NCBI GenBank assembly: GCA_013339895.1
Contig: JABACO010000003.1
Location: 6,504,229-6,568,228 of the forward strand
Reading direction: 5' to 3'
From: Ephydatia muelleri
Taxonomy: Eukaryota; Porifera; Demospongiae; Spongillida; Spongillidae
Length of the DNA: 64,000 bases
The notes beneath the pieces are model-generated. The model was given only the letters and a program-made list of their open reading frames with translations, ran no database searches and was not told the origin of the DNA. Made by a program: the position numbers and the translations under genes. Below are positions 9,468 to 21,599 of this stretch, one piece after another (position 1 is the stretch's first letter; each line of letters opens with the position of its first letter).

Positions 9468-10484
9468 TTATGTGTCCCATTCATCTTTTGGTAGGTCATA
9501 GTATGTTGACCTTGATACCGGTACACCTTCACTGAAAGTTTGGTACGTGGCTGCAGTCATGTCAGTATTTGAGACAATTTCTCCAGATTTGTGTTTGTGC
9601 GGAGCCATTCTTATGATGCACACTTGTCGAATGATTAGAATGATGAAAAAAATCATTAGTGTGAGAGGAGTTAGTACTGCCACAAGGACTTTTAAAGTAA
9701 TGGAATGCTGTGTTTTTTTTGTCCATCTATGCAGAAGAACTGAGGAGCTGAATGCAAGTTCTACTAAAAATACAGTCAGTATTAGTATTATTGTGATACT
9801 ATTTAAATCAGGCTTCTTTGTGGTGCTTCGCTTGTGTGAGCAATATGTATAGAAGGTATATGCAAAAACTGCCACTATATACAGCCACACAAGTAGAGCC
9901 CAAATATGCCACATCAGCAACCAGCTAATGGTAATGGATAAACTACTATCACCACAGCTGCTGGGGTCACGCAACCAGCACATATCACCTTGATTTCCAT
10001 ATTGCACACTGATGAAAGGCCAAGGTACAAAGACTATTGGTACCAAGAAGGACACAATCACATAAATCTTTTGAATGATCTTGTATCTTTTTAATTTCAC
10101 TTCATTTATGACCTGTAGACACTTGGGCTTTGTCATTAAGATGAGTAGGTGTGTTCCCAAACAGACCATAATGACTAGTAGACTGATCAGAGTATACTCT
10201 CTGATGACTCCTAACACAGCGCAGCCAACAAAGTCATCAAAGAGTGCAAACCATTGAAAGCTTTCAGAGAACTCAAATATACTGCTTATGGCCAAAACAA
10301 TGATAAATATTTCCTCCATTGAATCAGTTTGATGTCTGTCCTTGTGACGGCAGTAGTAACATCGATTGAGAACCAATGCTATCAATCCAGGGACAAAAGA
10401 GAGAAATGATAGACTTGCGTACATAATATTGATCACCCTCATTTGAGTTTCGAACGTTGCACATTCGCTTCCATTGCCAGCCAT
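9468..10484 (-). CDS. Seven-transmembrane receptor (GPCR-like), the only intact copy
   Basis: 338 codons. Hydrophobic segments lie at about 18-40, 57-80, 87-117, 136-159, 186-213, 230-252 and 263-287. The N terminus is short and outside by topology, with a glycosylation site NGS at 4-6. Cys88 at the start of TM3 and Cys169-Trp170 in the second extracellular loop give the usual loop disulphide; a CW pair there is typical of secretin/adhesion and cAMP-type receptors. No DRY or NPxxY motif is seen, so it is not rhodopsin-class. The tail is about 50 residues and Ser/Thr/Tyr-rich. The start MAGNGSE is chosen because it is shared by the copies and lies 2 bases after a CCTATAG acceptor-like site, so an upstream non-coding exon is likely. 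Ligand unknown. Confidence 0.85.
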   Translation of the reverse strand: MAGNGSECATFETQMRVINIMYASLSFLSFVPGLIALVLNRCYYCRHKDRHQTDSMEEIFIIVLAISSIFEFSESFQWFALFDDFVGCAVLGVIREYTLISLLVIMVCLGTHLLILMTKPKCLQVINEVKLKRYKIIQKIYVIVSFLVPIVFVPWPFISVQYGNQGDMCWLRDPSSCGDSSLSITISWLLMWHIWALLVWLYIVAVFAYTFYTYCSHKRSTTKKPDLNSITIILILTVFLVELAFSSSVLLHRWTKKTQHSITLKVLVAVLTPLTLMIFFIILIIRQVCIIRMAPHKHKSGEIVSNTDMTAATYQTFSEGVPVSRSTYYDLPKDEWDT

Positions 10485-10936
10485 TCCTATAGGAAAATGA
10501 CAGTATTTGCACACACATATACATGTTAGAAATGTTGACAAATGCATTTCTTATCAAACACTGGCCCCTTAAGTACTCTTATGTACCTCAGCAAAACGTG
10601 TTGTGCTTTGCTACATAAATATTACAATTCTTAATTAATTGTGATAACAGGTTGATATCCATGATGAATTAATTGATGAAGTTTTAATGGTTTTTACCAC
10701 ACGTTTTACTCCTTATGTCTCTCTCGCACACTAAATTGTGCATGGATGCACATATCATCGAGTTGATAAATAGTTTCTTCCCTGCCTGTTTCCCATTTGA
10801 GCTCAAAGTAAATCCTCTACTGAAATTATGCCAAATCCATGTATATCTGCTTATAGATACATATTACCGTGTATATCTGCTGATAGATGCATTGTATTTC
10901 GATATTAATGCAAGAAGAAAATGTAATTTTATGTTT
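10485..10936 (-). other. Conserved upstream region of the receptor gene
   Basis: About 450 bases repeated with high identity upstream of copies at 19.7, 23.1, 28.8 and 55.4 kb. It includes TATGTCTCTCTC and an imperfect tandem of GTATATCTGCT..ATAGAT. Open frames here (74-78 codons on +) are probably fortuitous. It likely holds the receptor promoter and 5' exon, which I cannot pinpoint. Confidence 0.4.
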
Positions 10937-12308
10937 CAGAGGCGAATCTAGAGCCCCCCAATATGTCTCATTAATTATTCGTATGCAGAGGTACCGTATA
11001 ACTATGGCATTTTATGTCAACTATGCTATTTCAGTCCAATGATGATTGGTCATTGGAAAAGACACAAGAGAAAAGGCAAATGGATTGGTTTCAAGCGTAA
11101 GACGGATTGACAAATTTTGTTATTTTTGTTGTTCAAAAAAATTTGCATATTCATTCAAGGGAATTGCAGCTAAACTTCGAAAGAGAGATTAGACATCTAT
11201 AAAGCTTACCAGAGAATTGATGAAACAACTTTTCGTCTGCACAAAGCTACAGACCAAATGGGTGAAGAGTTTCATCCAGATGTTACGTCGAAGCAAAACT
11301 AGTAGCAGAAGAAATAGGATCTATTGAAGAACAGTGCAGCGTCAGAAACACCGAGCAAATGTTCCTGCCGAAAGCGCAGAGGAGTACTTTACTATTAACA
11401 GTCCCTGGATTTTTTTTAGTATTGGAAATCGAAACGCGATATTGTGAGCAGCATCACTGTGGAGCTGTAGTTCACTTTTCATTTCTCTGATTCCCAAGGT
11501 CGCTGTAGTTAAGTAACCAAGCACAGAAGTCTTTTTTTTCTTAGTACAAAGATGATCTCCCTTCATTCCGTCCTTTGAGGCTTGATGTGGTACACTGATA
11601 CTGAGCTCTGGGCCCAAGAAACAATGGTGTAGCGTCTTACTGTTAATCATACACAGAGCGTTGATGTTCTAATTGCACATAGCTCAACGTGCGTGGCATT
11701 TTTTTAATAGGCACGCGTGTTCACATTAATGTCTGCTAGTGTGGATCGGCAGTCCATATTTTCATCGTATAACTGTACTACAACAGCCTCGACACACAGA
11801 ACTCGTTTATCAACTCCATGACTCGTACTCAGACCACAATTTACGTAAACTTTCATTGCAGCGAAACGTTTTGTAAATACAAATTGCAAAATACACGATG
11901 TTCAAAAGAAAAATAGTTGTAACGAATCTAGTCCTGATTACTTCCGCCCAGGGTTTAAAGTACTTTATAAACATGGCATTAATTTTAAATGCAGCAATGC
12001 TCCACCATGACAAAGCGCTATCAATCTGAAGTTGCGTCCCCCATGGGGCACACTCGTCCCTCGCGGGGAACATCCAGGACAATTAACATTAACGTTAATA
12101 AATCTCAACGCCAACCTAGACATATAGATGTGAAAGAAATTATGGCCCGTTATATCACAAAGAATCCCAAAAGTCTGTTCAAATCATTGTCAGTATAACG
12201 ACTGATTGTTGTTGCGTTGAACTTATGATTGTTGATGTATGATTAATTTACCGCGGCCCCCCCCCCCCCCCCCCCCCCCCACGCCACCCGCTAATTTTTC
12301 CACCTCTG
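10937..12308 (+). mobile_element. hAT element copy 2, non-autonomous, 1372 bp
   Basis: Starts CAGAGGCGAATCTAGAGC and ends CCACCTCTG, the hAT-like inverted termini of this family. The interior keeps decayed transposase sequence (e.g. 11,280-11,430, related to the TTF-type hAT segment before the catalytic domain) but no long frame. A run of 24 C lies at 12,257-12,280, just inside the right end. It shares an extra segment (11.6-12.09 kb) with copy 6. Confidence 0.75.
12257..12280. repeat. Poly-C run, 24 C
   Basis: Homopolymer near the right terminus of hAT copy 2. Comparable runs sit at the same place in copies 5 and 6, and near the left end of copy 3. Confidence 0.95.
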
Positions 12309-12554
12309 AGTTATGACGACGGATCACAGATACCTCAGCTCTACATATATCTCTCTTCTTTACCTGCGACGAACAACGCCATTCATTTGTCAACGGAACA
12401 TTCTCTATATCTGTTTAATGCTTCAGTTGCTTGTCGTTCTGCCTTCCCCTAAGTACGTTGCTATCTCTTTATATCTTCCCGAATCCCCACACAAATCGCA
12501 TAGTTATATTTCTCTTGCTGACCTCGATCCTTTTCAGCTGAGAACTTCCGAAAT

Positions 12555-13080
12555 GTGGCCATGTCAAATGGCATGCGGTGTCAAGCACATTACTGAGAAA
12601 GAGTTTCAAAACGCGCATAAGAGAGTTAGACTTGAGACTTGTCCTGCCAAGATCATAGGGGCATTCCCATCCCTCTCCTCGTCCCTTTCCCATCTTTGCA
12701 TCGCACATGCACGCGACTTGTGCTGCAAGATCCCGTCCCTCTCCTCTTCCCTTCCCCCTTTAAACTCCGCACGTGCACGCGATCGTGTGTCGGGCGAACA
12801 CGTCGAAGTTGTCATCTATATTGAACCACTTACTTGCCGTTGTAAAGGACACCACACACGCTCGCAGCGATCAACAGCCACAATTAAGGGACAAAGCACT
12901 TCGTTATACACAGCCAGAAGTTTTTTCTTGTTTCAAAGCTGTACCCAATAGTGAATCAGACTGTTTACCAGACCCTCGTAGAACTGGTGCAGAACCTTCG
13001 ATTCATATTTGATGGAATAACATTGATTCATACTGTATTACCAGAGGATTACCAAACCTGCCTGTTATCAGTCTGAAATA
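12555..13080 (+). pseudogene. Segment X, copy 2 (start codon lost, frameshifted)
   Basis: Aligns with the intact X frame at 57.93 kb. The initiator reads TTG (GAAGTTGTCATC), and an insertion after CAACAGCCACAA shifts the frame. The upstream leader GTGTCGGGCGAACACG is retained. Confidence 0.5.
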
Positions 13081-13269
13081 TGGCTGCGTACAGTCTGAAT
13101 CAACGCAGTATCCGATGAAGGCCGGAAAGCATTTACGTTTGTTTACCAGCCCTAAGTGTGTTTTGTATTTACCAGAGTTCAATTCGCAATACATTACGAA
13201 GTTGAAACAAAACACGTTACAAACTATACAATACGCATCACAAACAATACATCATATTATTTCAATTAA

Positions 13270-13569
13270 TCATGCTTGAAGTGCAGTCTTTTCATTAGTG
13301 AGTTTCTGTTCAATCCTTCTGGATGAATCCCTCTCTTCGAATTTGCAACCATCCGTGCAATCATAAACAAGGGATACAGCACACTTAACCTGGTTACAAT
13401 CCACAGTAGAAATATTCTTGGTTAAAGATACCAAAGGACACTCGTAGTCGTTCAACACAGGTTGTCCATTTAAAACGTAATTCTCACAGCCTTGCAGCTG
13501 AAAGGAAGTTTGCCCTGTACGTAACTGGCAGGCAGCCAAGAATGAGTATGTAGTGGAATACAAAAACAT
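13270..13569 (-). CDS. Segment Y, copy 2: Cys-rich 99-codon frame
   Basis: The best-preserved Y copy. It reads YSFLAACQLRTGQTSFQL, CENYVLNGQPVLNDYECPLV, STVDCNQVKCAVSLVYDCTD and CKFEERDSSRRIEQKL. Cys residues recur at ordered spacing. The same blocks recur at 8.2, 53.1 and 58.5 kb; two of these copies need only one or two corrections to match. I do not recognise it with certainty. It resembles a Cys-rich segment found in uncharacterised transposon-associated invertebrate proteins. It may be an exon, since the frame ends soon after NEKT. Confidence 0.4.
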   Translation of the reverse strand: MFLYSTTYSFLAACQLRTGQTSFQLQGCENYVLNGQPVLNDYECPLVSLTKNISTVDCNQVKCAVSLVYDCTDGCKFEERDSSRRIEQKLTNEKTALQA

Positions 13570-13679
13570 GCATCACATGAACATGCAAAGGTGGATCAGA
13601 TCTTGGGGGAGGCATCAGTGGGTGTAGTGAGTGCATGAACTGAGCACGCCTCCAAGCCACTGCCTGTTGCAAAAAATGT

Positions 13680-14593
13680 TTCCGTCGGTGTGTACTTGTG
13701 TTACAGCTTAGGCAGTTTCATTTTGTCATTAATGTCAGCCAGTACCTACGCTACTGATTCAGCCTTTAGCCTTTACATGTACATCGTAAACAAATACACA
13801 TTGTTCAGATATTAGTAATACATTTGTTACAATGCCAGATAAAAATGAATGAATTAATCTGAATTACGTATGAATCTTTACATAGTAAACAAGTATACTT
13901 GGTCTGAATATCAGGAGATCTCCATCTGATAGTACAGACTTAGTATCCAATACTTTATAAACTACTGTTAAATAATATTTACATGTACTTGGTCAAAAAG
14001 TATATTTTGATATTATTCACTGCCATCAGCTCCTATTCATTACTTGGAAGTGACTAATTAGATCAATGACAAAAGTTGTACAATTATTTGCATTGATTTA
14101 CTTACATACTAAAAGTTTGTGTCAGAGTTTATAGAATCTGCCCATAGCGAAGACGACAATTAAAATATAAGAATCACACATGTATATGCAAGCACTTCAA
14201 CACATCAGCAGCTCTAACTAGGGTCTACTAATTATCAGTAAGTAGATCTATAATTGAACAAGTTACTAAAACGGGTAGTATATAGGATTTGAAGGCAGGG
14301 GGTGTAAAAAGGTAAGAGAAAAAAAACTCGTTCAGTAAGAGGCGTATGAAAACATTTGCAAATTTCGCAGATTTTGGACAGTCAGAACCACATCCATGCA
14401 CAACAAGAGGCATCCTGCAAATGTTTTATCCTAGAGATCTTTGCGTCCTCCTAGTTTGCACTCTCAAAGGATTCCGCTGTACAGTATTGCTGATCAAAAA
14501 GAGAAACAAAATGGTTTGAGAAAGTACAGAGAACGAATAGTATTATGCGACTTATGCCATGCATACAAAAGCTGTCATCCTTATTCATTTTAA
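13680..14593. other. Segmental duplication of 58.80-59.68 kb
   Basis: Closely similar to 58,800-59,680 with small indels. The first part (TCAGCCAGTACCTACGCTAC...) also occurs at 33.2 kb. The frame matching 59,342-59,626 is broken here by extra bases near 14,300-14,330. Confidence 0.7.
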
Positions 14594-14683
14594 ATGAGCT
14601 CAATCATTGATGTTCATGTAGTTATTGAGTCCAGAATAAAGGAATACGTAGTTCAGCTTCCATACATGGGAATGGTTGTAAAG
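14594..14683 (+). CDS. Exon-like 30-codon segment
   Basis: ATG-initiated frame MSSIIDVHVVIESRIKEYVV... ending VVK immediately before GTGAGT, a strong 5' splice site. It is conserved with its donor at 59,680-59,769. Probably a first coding exon. The partner exon is not identifiable in this copy. Confidence 0.4.
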
Positions 14684-14689
14684 GTGAGT

Positions 14690-15720
14690 ATGATAAATAC
14701 ATTTTTATTGAGTAAGGTAACAGCAGTGTAACCCCCATTATTTTAGCTCTACGAAGAAACATACTTGACTTATGTAAACAAATATTGACAGTAAGTGCAA
14801 TGACTAGTTGTATGTCCTACATAATCGTTACAATGTAGTATTACAAAATAAACATTTTGATGATCGGAGTGAAATTCTGTTTTTGTGGTTTGTGCTTTCA
14901 TAATTTCTACACAATGAAAATTTTCCTATTTCAGTCTTGGGTGTTTGAAAGTACAAGTATGCAGCTATATTTATGTTTAAAATGAATTATGTACTTAGCA
15001 TCCTTTTTATGAAACTATGCTCTTTACTGGAACAGTTAGTAGTAGCGTTAGTTGAGCCATTTGCAAAGGGGTAAGTTGAGCCGTTGCCTAGGGTTACACA
15101 TTGCTGTTGTAGGCCTAGGCCTAGGGTTAGGCTATATTGCAAAATGGGTTATAAGCATTAAAGCATATGTGTTTGCAAGCTTTATGTTGTTCTAAACATA
15201 TAAACTAAAAGTCCACCTCAGCCTTGATTTAGTACATACATACATAGTTAAAAAAGTAACAATGATAACTTATACTGCACTACAGCTTTTATATGTAGGC
15301 CTACTTCTAACATGTGCAAATAACTTTGGCTTAAGGCAGCATATGGTTCAACTGACCCATGTACCTGACATAACTGACCCACTTGGCTGGGTTAGTTGTG
15401 CCATTTGACACCTTTTGATGTTTAACAATGTCCTTTCCCTAACTTACAACCCCAGTCTCTGATATTTCCATGACATGTACCCAAGTACTCAAATTATGTC
15501 TTTCTCAACATGATGCCCCATCACCTATACATCACATGGATCGCAAATGGGGAGAGAGTACTTTCTATCTAATTTACTATGCTCCAACGACATAAACAGT
15601 TATACAAGTCAACTGTAAGATGTTTTAAACCCATTCCTTCTCTTAAATTCAAGTATGCAGAGGAAATGGTGCCTTCATTTTAGCCCACTTTTCATGGTAA
15701 TTATTATTATTTGCAGTTTG
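14690..15720. repeat. Dispersed repeat block with GTAAGTTGAGCC motifs
   Basis: Matches 61.12-61.75 kb directly and 20.94-21.57 kb in inverse. It contains repeated short motifs of the type GGGTAAGTTGAGCC and CAACTGACCCA, and GTAGGCCTAGGCCTAGGGTTAG near 15,110. No coding capacity. Confidence 0.6.
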
Positions 15721-15802
15721 TTGTGTGTGTTGTATGGTGTGTGTGTGTGTGTGTGTTGTGTGTGTATGGATGTGTGTGTGTATGTGTGCGTGTGTGTGTG
15801 TC
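15721..15802. repeat. GT microsatellite
   Basis: Interrupted GT dinucleotide repeat of about 80 bases, equivalent to the one at 62,995-63,052. Confidence 0.95.
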
Positions 15803-16390
15803 TAGCTCTTTCAAATAAAATCAAGAGCACTGTTCAATGTCCAAGACCAGGCATCTTTCTAACTAATATTCAAGGTTGCACACAACACAAGTTAGCTCAA
15901 CCATTGTATCTAGGTGCTGTGTATATGAATTTTAAAAAATCATTTTGATGCCAGTCCATAACCATGCAAGATGTCATGCTATATGTAGTCTGTGTTGCAT
16001 TTATCACTTGCGTGTTTTAACATTCATGTAAAATTGGTTTTCATGCAAACCTTTGGTCCTGAGCTGCATGATCAACAAAATAATGGTTATTTGTTTTGCT
16101 GGTAAGAATGTTTGATGACATCATAAGACGTGTTCCAACAGACGGTAACAAAATAATATTTATTAAAGTCCAAAGCATGCCATACAATATGTCATACAAT
16201 AGTTTACAGTGGATCTAAGCAGTCCATTCATACTGGCTGCACAAAGCATTAGGTAGTGAAAACATTCCAGTCATTTTGATGGCAGTCCATAACCAGAAGG
16301 TCATCTTGTGGTGATTGGAAGTGAAGCCTGTTAGATTGGAAATGAACATTTGCTAATTATGCAAAACATGATAGGCATGATAGTGAAAAA

Positions 16391-16396
<6 letters not shown>

Positions 16397-16439
<43 letters not shown>

Positions 16440-16608
16440 CACAAAGATACACACATGCACACAGATACACACACATGCACACAGATACACACACATGCAC
16501 ACATGCACACACATACATGTGCACAGATACACACACACGTACACATGCACAGATACACGCACATATGCACACAGATACAACACACATGCACACACACAAG
16601 CACATACT
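16397..16608. repeat. CA microsatellite grading into an 18-bp minisatellite
   Basis: A CA tract of about 40 bases followed by units of the type ACACACATGCACACAGAT. Equivalent to 63,602-63,925. Open frames on both strands are repeat artefacts. Confidence 0.95.
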
Positions 16609-16967
16609 TCACTGACTTGAGTGCACTCTTATGGACACTATATCCAGTTCCACTTTTGTTGGATTGGTTAACTTGCACAGGTGCTATCCTGAAACCAAAT
16701 GGCCACATCTGACCTTCACTTTCACAACAGATGGTGTACTAGCCCCACAGAGAATATTTGCATACACAACATGTATATATGTGTGTACGCTCGTGTTCGT
16801 TCACAATGTCTATATGTGGGTGTGCTTGTATTCATGCATACATATCTGCATGTGTTTAAATGCCATGGCATACATTGGAAGGGGTTGGGTCTGGGCACCA
16901 GTGGTTTTCTCATCATCTGGTTCCAGCTTGTTTACTGCCACAACAAGGTCAATCGACGTCTGCAGAT

Positions 16968-17222
16968 GGTAAGGGAGGGAGAGTTAAATGAGGGAGAGGG
17001 TAGGTGAGGGGGGAGAGAGAGTGTAGAGAAAAGATTGAGAGGGTAGGAGACAGAGAGGAGGAAGAGGGTTGAGAGAAGAAGAGGGCAGAGAGGGTAGGGG
17101 AGATGGAGAGGTAGGGAGGGGGAGTGAGATGATAGGGGAGGGAAGGAGAGGGTACAGGAGAAGAGAGGAGGGGCATGAGATGGAAGAGGAGAAATGAAGC
17201 GGAAGCGAGGAAGTGGGGAGAA
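16968..17222. repeat. Purine-rich (GGGAGA/GAGGGA) tract
   Basis: About 250 bases almost devoid of C on this strand. It creates Pro/Ser/Leu-rich frames on the minus strand that are composition artefacts. Possible triplex or G-quadruplex former. Confidence 0.85.
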
Positions 17223-17745
17223 AGAGGTGAGAGCTGAATGCCTGCTCACATATGTGCAAACTAAATTGTTCATTCTGTTAGAACAATCACAAGTTATACA
17301 GTGAACATGTTGTTAAGCAGACGGAAGCATGCTGCACATGTTACAGTCACAGCTACATGTTAGTACTGTAGAAATGTATGCTTAAGTACTCTCATTATGC
17401 ATTAATTAAGCAGTAAAGGCAACAAACAACAGACATAGTCCTAAAAATAACCTTCAAATGAATGCAAACAGTACACAGAAGAGAAGAACAAAGGGACAAC
17501 AAGACAGGGAAGAGAACTAACAGACTCCATGTCGATAGCCCTCTTCAAAGCCTGTGCTGTTTTATTGTGAGTTACTTCCAGCAGGCTCACTCCATCACAC
17601 ACCAGAATCTGGTTGCCAACATGAAGACGACTTTATGAGGAATAAAGTAGCTGACAAAAGCAACACTGACTAACACTAACACATGCATACACACGCGGGC
17701 TAATCCCAAATGTTGAATAATGGTACCACCATACACATCACACTC

Positions 17746-17835
17746 ACCCACCGACCCACCCACATACACACACTCACACACACATACACACACTCACACA
17801 CATATATACACACAGACACACACACACACACAAAC
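17746..17835. repeat. CACA/CTCA microsatellite
   Basis: Short tract directly before recombinase fragment D, as in the other units. Confidence 0.85.
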
Positions 17836-17836
17836 A

Positions 17837-18140
17837 TATTGACACAGGGTATATCATAGATACAAGGAAACTCTTTGCCTGGGAAAATGAAGTCCAAAAG
17901 GACCTAGCATTGTTTGGGATGCACAGTTTTCAAGCCGATGGTGCCACAGCAGCTGCTGATGCAGGCATACCAGTTAGGTTGTTTCAAAAACATGGCAGAC
18001 AAAAGTCTGAGGCTGAATAGGATGGGTATGTGAAGGATTCAGTGGACAAGGATCTGGAGGTGTCCAAACACCTGGGTACTCACAGTCAACACTACACCTG
18101 CCCATTTGTTGTCAAGGAGAGGGTAGTATATGTGCAAAGG
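17837..18140 (+). pseudogene. Tyrosine recombinase fragment, copy D
   Basis: Recognisable by TTGTTTGGGATGCACAG and GGTTGTTTCAAAAACATGG. It retains the TAG in GAGGCTGAATAGGATGGG. The HSLQAGG box is further changed by GTTTTCAAGCCGATGG. Confidence 0.7.
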
Positions 18141-18243
18141 CAATAGAAGATATGGTATGTCGTTTGAATGTAGTACATTAGACAGAAACCATGCTCCCTC
18201 TAATTGTGATTGGTGGCATATGATGAATGTGTAAATCATGTGA

Positions 18244-18500
18244 GGTTTTGCCACGTGGTTGGGATGTACATGAACCTTGGAAGCAGCGAGACTGGTCAGC
18301 CTAGGTCACAGCAACGATTGCCATTCAATCTTACATCATATCTTGCAGTGCATCAGGGTGGAGGTATGATATGTGGTGTGGCTGCTGTGCACATGAGACG
18401 CTACGCCAATGTGTTGTCATGGGGAGGGTGTGGAATTGGATGGTATATGTGTGTAAGGCAATACGTGGGAATAGAAACTTCTGATGTTGTTCTTAATAAA
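18244..18500. repeat. Repeat shared with 21.73-21.98 kb
   Basis: Begins near GTTGGGATGTACATGAACCTTGG and lies between the recombinase fragment and receptor copy 2. The equivalent at 21.73 kb precedes receptor copy 3, so units 2 and 3 are the closest pair in layout. No reliable ORF. Confidence 0.6.
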
Positions 18501-18629
18501 AACATGTGTAAAATGTTGCTTTAGCACAAGAACAGTTCAACAAAATCTGTACAATAAAGAAAAGCACAAGTTTCGGTTCAACTTAATCATGAAATTCAAA
18601 TCAAAAGCTCAAATCATATCTTTACTGAT

Positions 18630-19628
18630 TTATGTATCCCATTCATTATTTGGTAGGTCATAGTATGTTGACCTTGATATTGGTACACCTTCACTGAGAG
18701 TTTGGTATGTGGCTGCATTCATTTCAGCATTAGAGACAATTCCTCTGGATTGATGCCGAGCCATTCTTATGATGCACACTTGTCGAATGATTAGAATAAT
18801 GAAATAAATCATTAATGTGAGTGGAGTTAGAACTACCACAAGGACTGTTAAAGTAAAGGAATACTGTTATTTGATCCATCTGTGCAGAAGAACTGAGAAG
18901 CTGAATGCAAGTTCTACTAAATATACAGTCAGTATCAATATTATAGTGATACTATTTAAATCAGGCTTCCTTGTGGTGCTTCGCTTGTGAGAGCAAAATG
19001 TGTAGAAAAAATATGCAAAAACTGCCACTATGTACAGCCACACAAGTAGAGCCCAAATGTTCCACATCAGCAAGTGGTTAACGATATTGGATAAATTACT
19101 ATCACCACAGCTGCTGGAGTCACGCAACCAGCAAATATTACCTTGCTTTCCATATTGCACACTTATGAAAGGCCAAGGTACAAAGACTACGGGCACTAAG
19201 AAAGACACAGTGACATAAATCTTTTGAATGATCTTGTATCTTTTTAATTTCACTTCATTTATGACCTGTAGGCACTTGGGCTTTGTCATTAAGGTGAGTA
19301 GGTGTGTTCCCATAATGACTAGTAGACTGATCAGAGTATACTCTCTGATTACTCCTAACACAGTGCAGCCAACAAAGTCATCGAAGAGTGCAAACCATTG
19401 AAAGCTATCAGAGAACTCAAATATACAGAATATGGCCAAAACTACGATAAATATTTCCTCCATTGAGTCAGTCTGATGTCTGACCTTGTGACGGCAGTAG
19501 TAACATCGATTGAGAAACAATGCTATCAATCCAATGACAAATAAGAGAAAAGATAGACTGGCATACATAATAGTGATCGTCCTCATTTGAGTTTCGGACA
19601 ACGCACATTCGCTTCCATTGTCAGCCAT
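18630..19628 (-). pseudogene. Seven-transmembrane receptor copy 2, one nonsense codon
   Basis: Same family as the 9.5-kb gene, starting MADNGSEC. It is in one frame throughout except for TAA at 18,867-18,869, between TM6 and TM7 (HRWIK, stop, QYSF). A three-codon deletion removes VCL within TM3. The C-terminal tail is intact. The first six helices alone would be translated. Confidence 0.85.
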
Positions 19629-20071
19629 TCCTATAGGAGAATGACAAAATTTGCACACATTCATGTTAGACATGTTTAAACGCAGCTTACAACAGACTAG
19701 ACCACTAAAGTACTTTTATGTACTTCAGCAAAACGTGTTGTGCATTGCTACATTAAAATTACAAATTCAATAGTTCATAATTTAAAATTGTGATGACAGG
19801 TACATTGATGTACATGTACATGTATATAGGTGATGAATTAATGGATGAAGTTTTAACAGTGTTTACTACACATTTTACTGCTTATGTCTCTCTCATAATA
19901 AATTGTGCATGGTGGTACACATGTCGAGTTTATAGTTTCTTCTCCACCTGTTTTCCATTTGAGGCTCAAAGTAAATCCTCTACTGAAATTATGCCGAATC
20001 AATGTATACCTGCTTATACTTCGATATTTACTGTGACAAAACAAATGTTTAAAAAGTATAATTAAAAGTTT

Positions 20072-20657
20072 CAGAGGCGGATTTAGACCCCCCCCCCCCC
20101 CCCCCCCCCAGATATGTTTCGCTAATTATTCATAATGTAGAGGTACCGTATAACTATGGCATTTTATGTCAACTATGCAATTTCAGTCCAATGATGATTG
20201 GTCATTGGAAAAGATACAAGAGAAAAGGCAAATGGATTGGTTTCAAACGTAAGACAGTTTATAACATTGTCATTTGTTGTTCAAAAAAATTATTTGCATA
20301 TTCATTAAAGCGAACTTCAGCTAAACTTCAAAAGAGAGATTTAGACATCTATGAAGATTACTAGAGAATTGCAGAAACAATTGTTTGTCTGCGCAAAGCT
20401 ACAGAACAAATGTAGTAGAGTATCATCCAAGATCTTGCGTCGAAGCAAAACTAGTAGCAGATGAACAAGTGCTGTTGAAGAACGACCATGAACAGTGCAG
20501 CGTCAGAAACACCAAGCAAATGTTCCTGCCAAAAGCACAGAGGAGTTCTTTTAAATTGAACATTACCAATGCCTTCCTGGAATTTTAGTATTAAAAATGG
20601 AAACGCGATATTGTGAACACACCCGTGGAGCATTCCTCTAATTCCCAAAGTCACTGT
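20072..20657 (+). mobile_element. hAT element copy 3, right part missing
   Basis: Left end CAGAGGCGGATTTAGA followed at once by a run of 22 C (20,088-20,109), then the shared hAT interior up to about 20,657. There the inverted duplicate of 61.6-62.6 kb begins. Confidence 0.65.
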
Positions 20658-20659
20658 AT

Positions 20660-21570
20660 TTTAACCAAAATATCTAATTATGTCTTTCTCAATATGCACC
20701 ATAGAAAACATGCAATGGAACTCAGAGAAAAAAAATTTGTTTATTTTACAACTTTGGTGACCACTCATTTCTGCATCAGGTTTTATGTACATGTATACAA
20801 CCTATTTCACACCCTCACCATGACAACACATTGCTGTAGCATCTCCTGTGCACAACAACCATGCAAACATATCACACCTCCACTTTGGAAATATTATATT
20901 CACATCATCATAGAGCAGGGACCAGCTATCTAACTAATTTTATGGTTGTACCAACTTTATTTATTATAGAGGCGGGTGGATCCTCACCACATTATGCAGG
21001 GAAAAAACCCACCAAGTGAGGAAAAAACCCTACACATGTCCTGACAACATGCAACACAGAATACACAAAATGCAAGACATACAACAAGACAACTCGTGGA
21101 CTAGTTTCATCTGCATGGTTATGAAAGTCAAGGAACTTTATGTCAAAAAATGGAACGATTATGGCAATTGTTGACTGTGATGACCGTGACTGACCAGTCT
21201 TGCAGCTTCCAAGGCTGATATGAAACAAGTAAGCTTAAAACTTCATGAAAGTGATTTGTGGAGTGGTGCAATTAAACAAGGTACAGTAGGGAAGGAGTGG
21301 GTTAGTTAAGCCAATTGTTAAGGTTAAGTTTATACTGTCTTGATCTGGGGTTTGGTATTAAGGAAAGGTTAATAGTCTAATATAAAGGAGCATCACTTGG
21401 GTACATGCATGGAAATATTAGAGACTGGGGTTGTAAGTGAGGAAAAGGACATTTTCAAACATCAAAAGGTGTCAAATGGCACAACTAACCCAGCCAAGTG
21501 GGTCAGTTGTGTCAGGTACATGGGTCAGTTGAACCATATGCTGCCTTAAGCCAAAGGTATGTGCACATGC
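20660..21570. repeat. Inverted duplicate of 61.6-62.56 kb
   Basis: Reads as the reverse complement of 61,600-62,560. For example, CCATATGCTGCCTTAAGCC here corresponds to GGC..GCATATGG at 61.62 kb, and frames encoding TTLVTTHF and VYNLFHTL appear on + here and on - there. No gene recognised. Confidence 0.75.
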
Positions 21571-21599
21571 TAGCATAAGTAGGACTACATTTAAAAGTA

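Noticed and set aside
10715..10951. 74-78 codon ORF upstream of each receptor copy
   Set aside because: Conserved only because the units are recent duplicates; it reads straight into the hAT terminus and has no recognisable domain.
15100..15135. Telomere-like GGGTTAG and CCTAGG motifs
   Set aside because: Only one or two copies within a dispersed repeat; not a telomeric array.
16353..16712. Cys/Val or His/Thr-rich ORFs over the CA minisatellite (also 63.5-64.0 kb)
   Set aside because: Dinucleotide repeat translation on both strands; no evidence of a gene.
16932..17273. Pro/Ser/Leu-rich ORFs on the minus strand
   Set aside because: Created by the purine-rich tract; present in all three minus frames.
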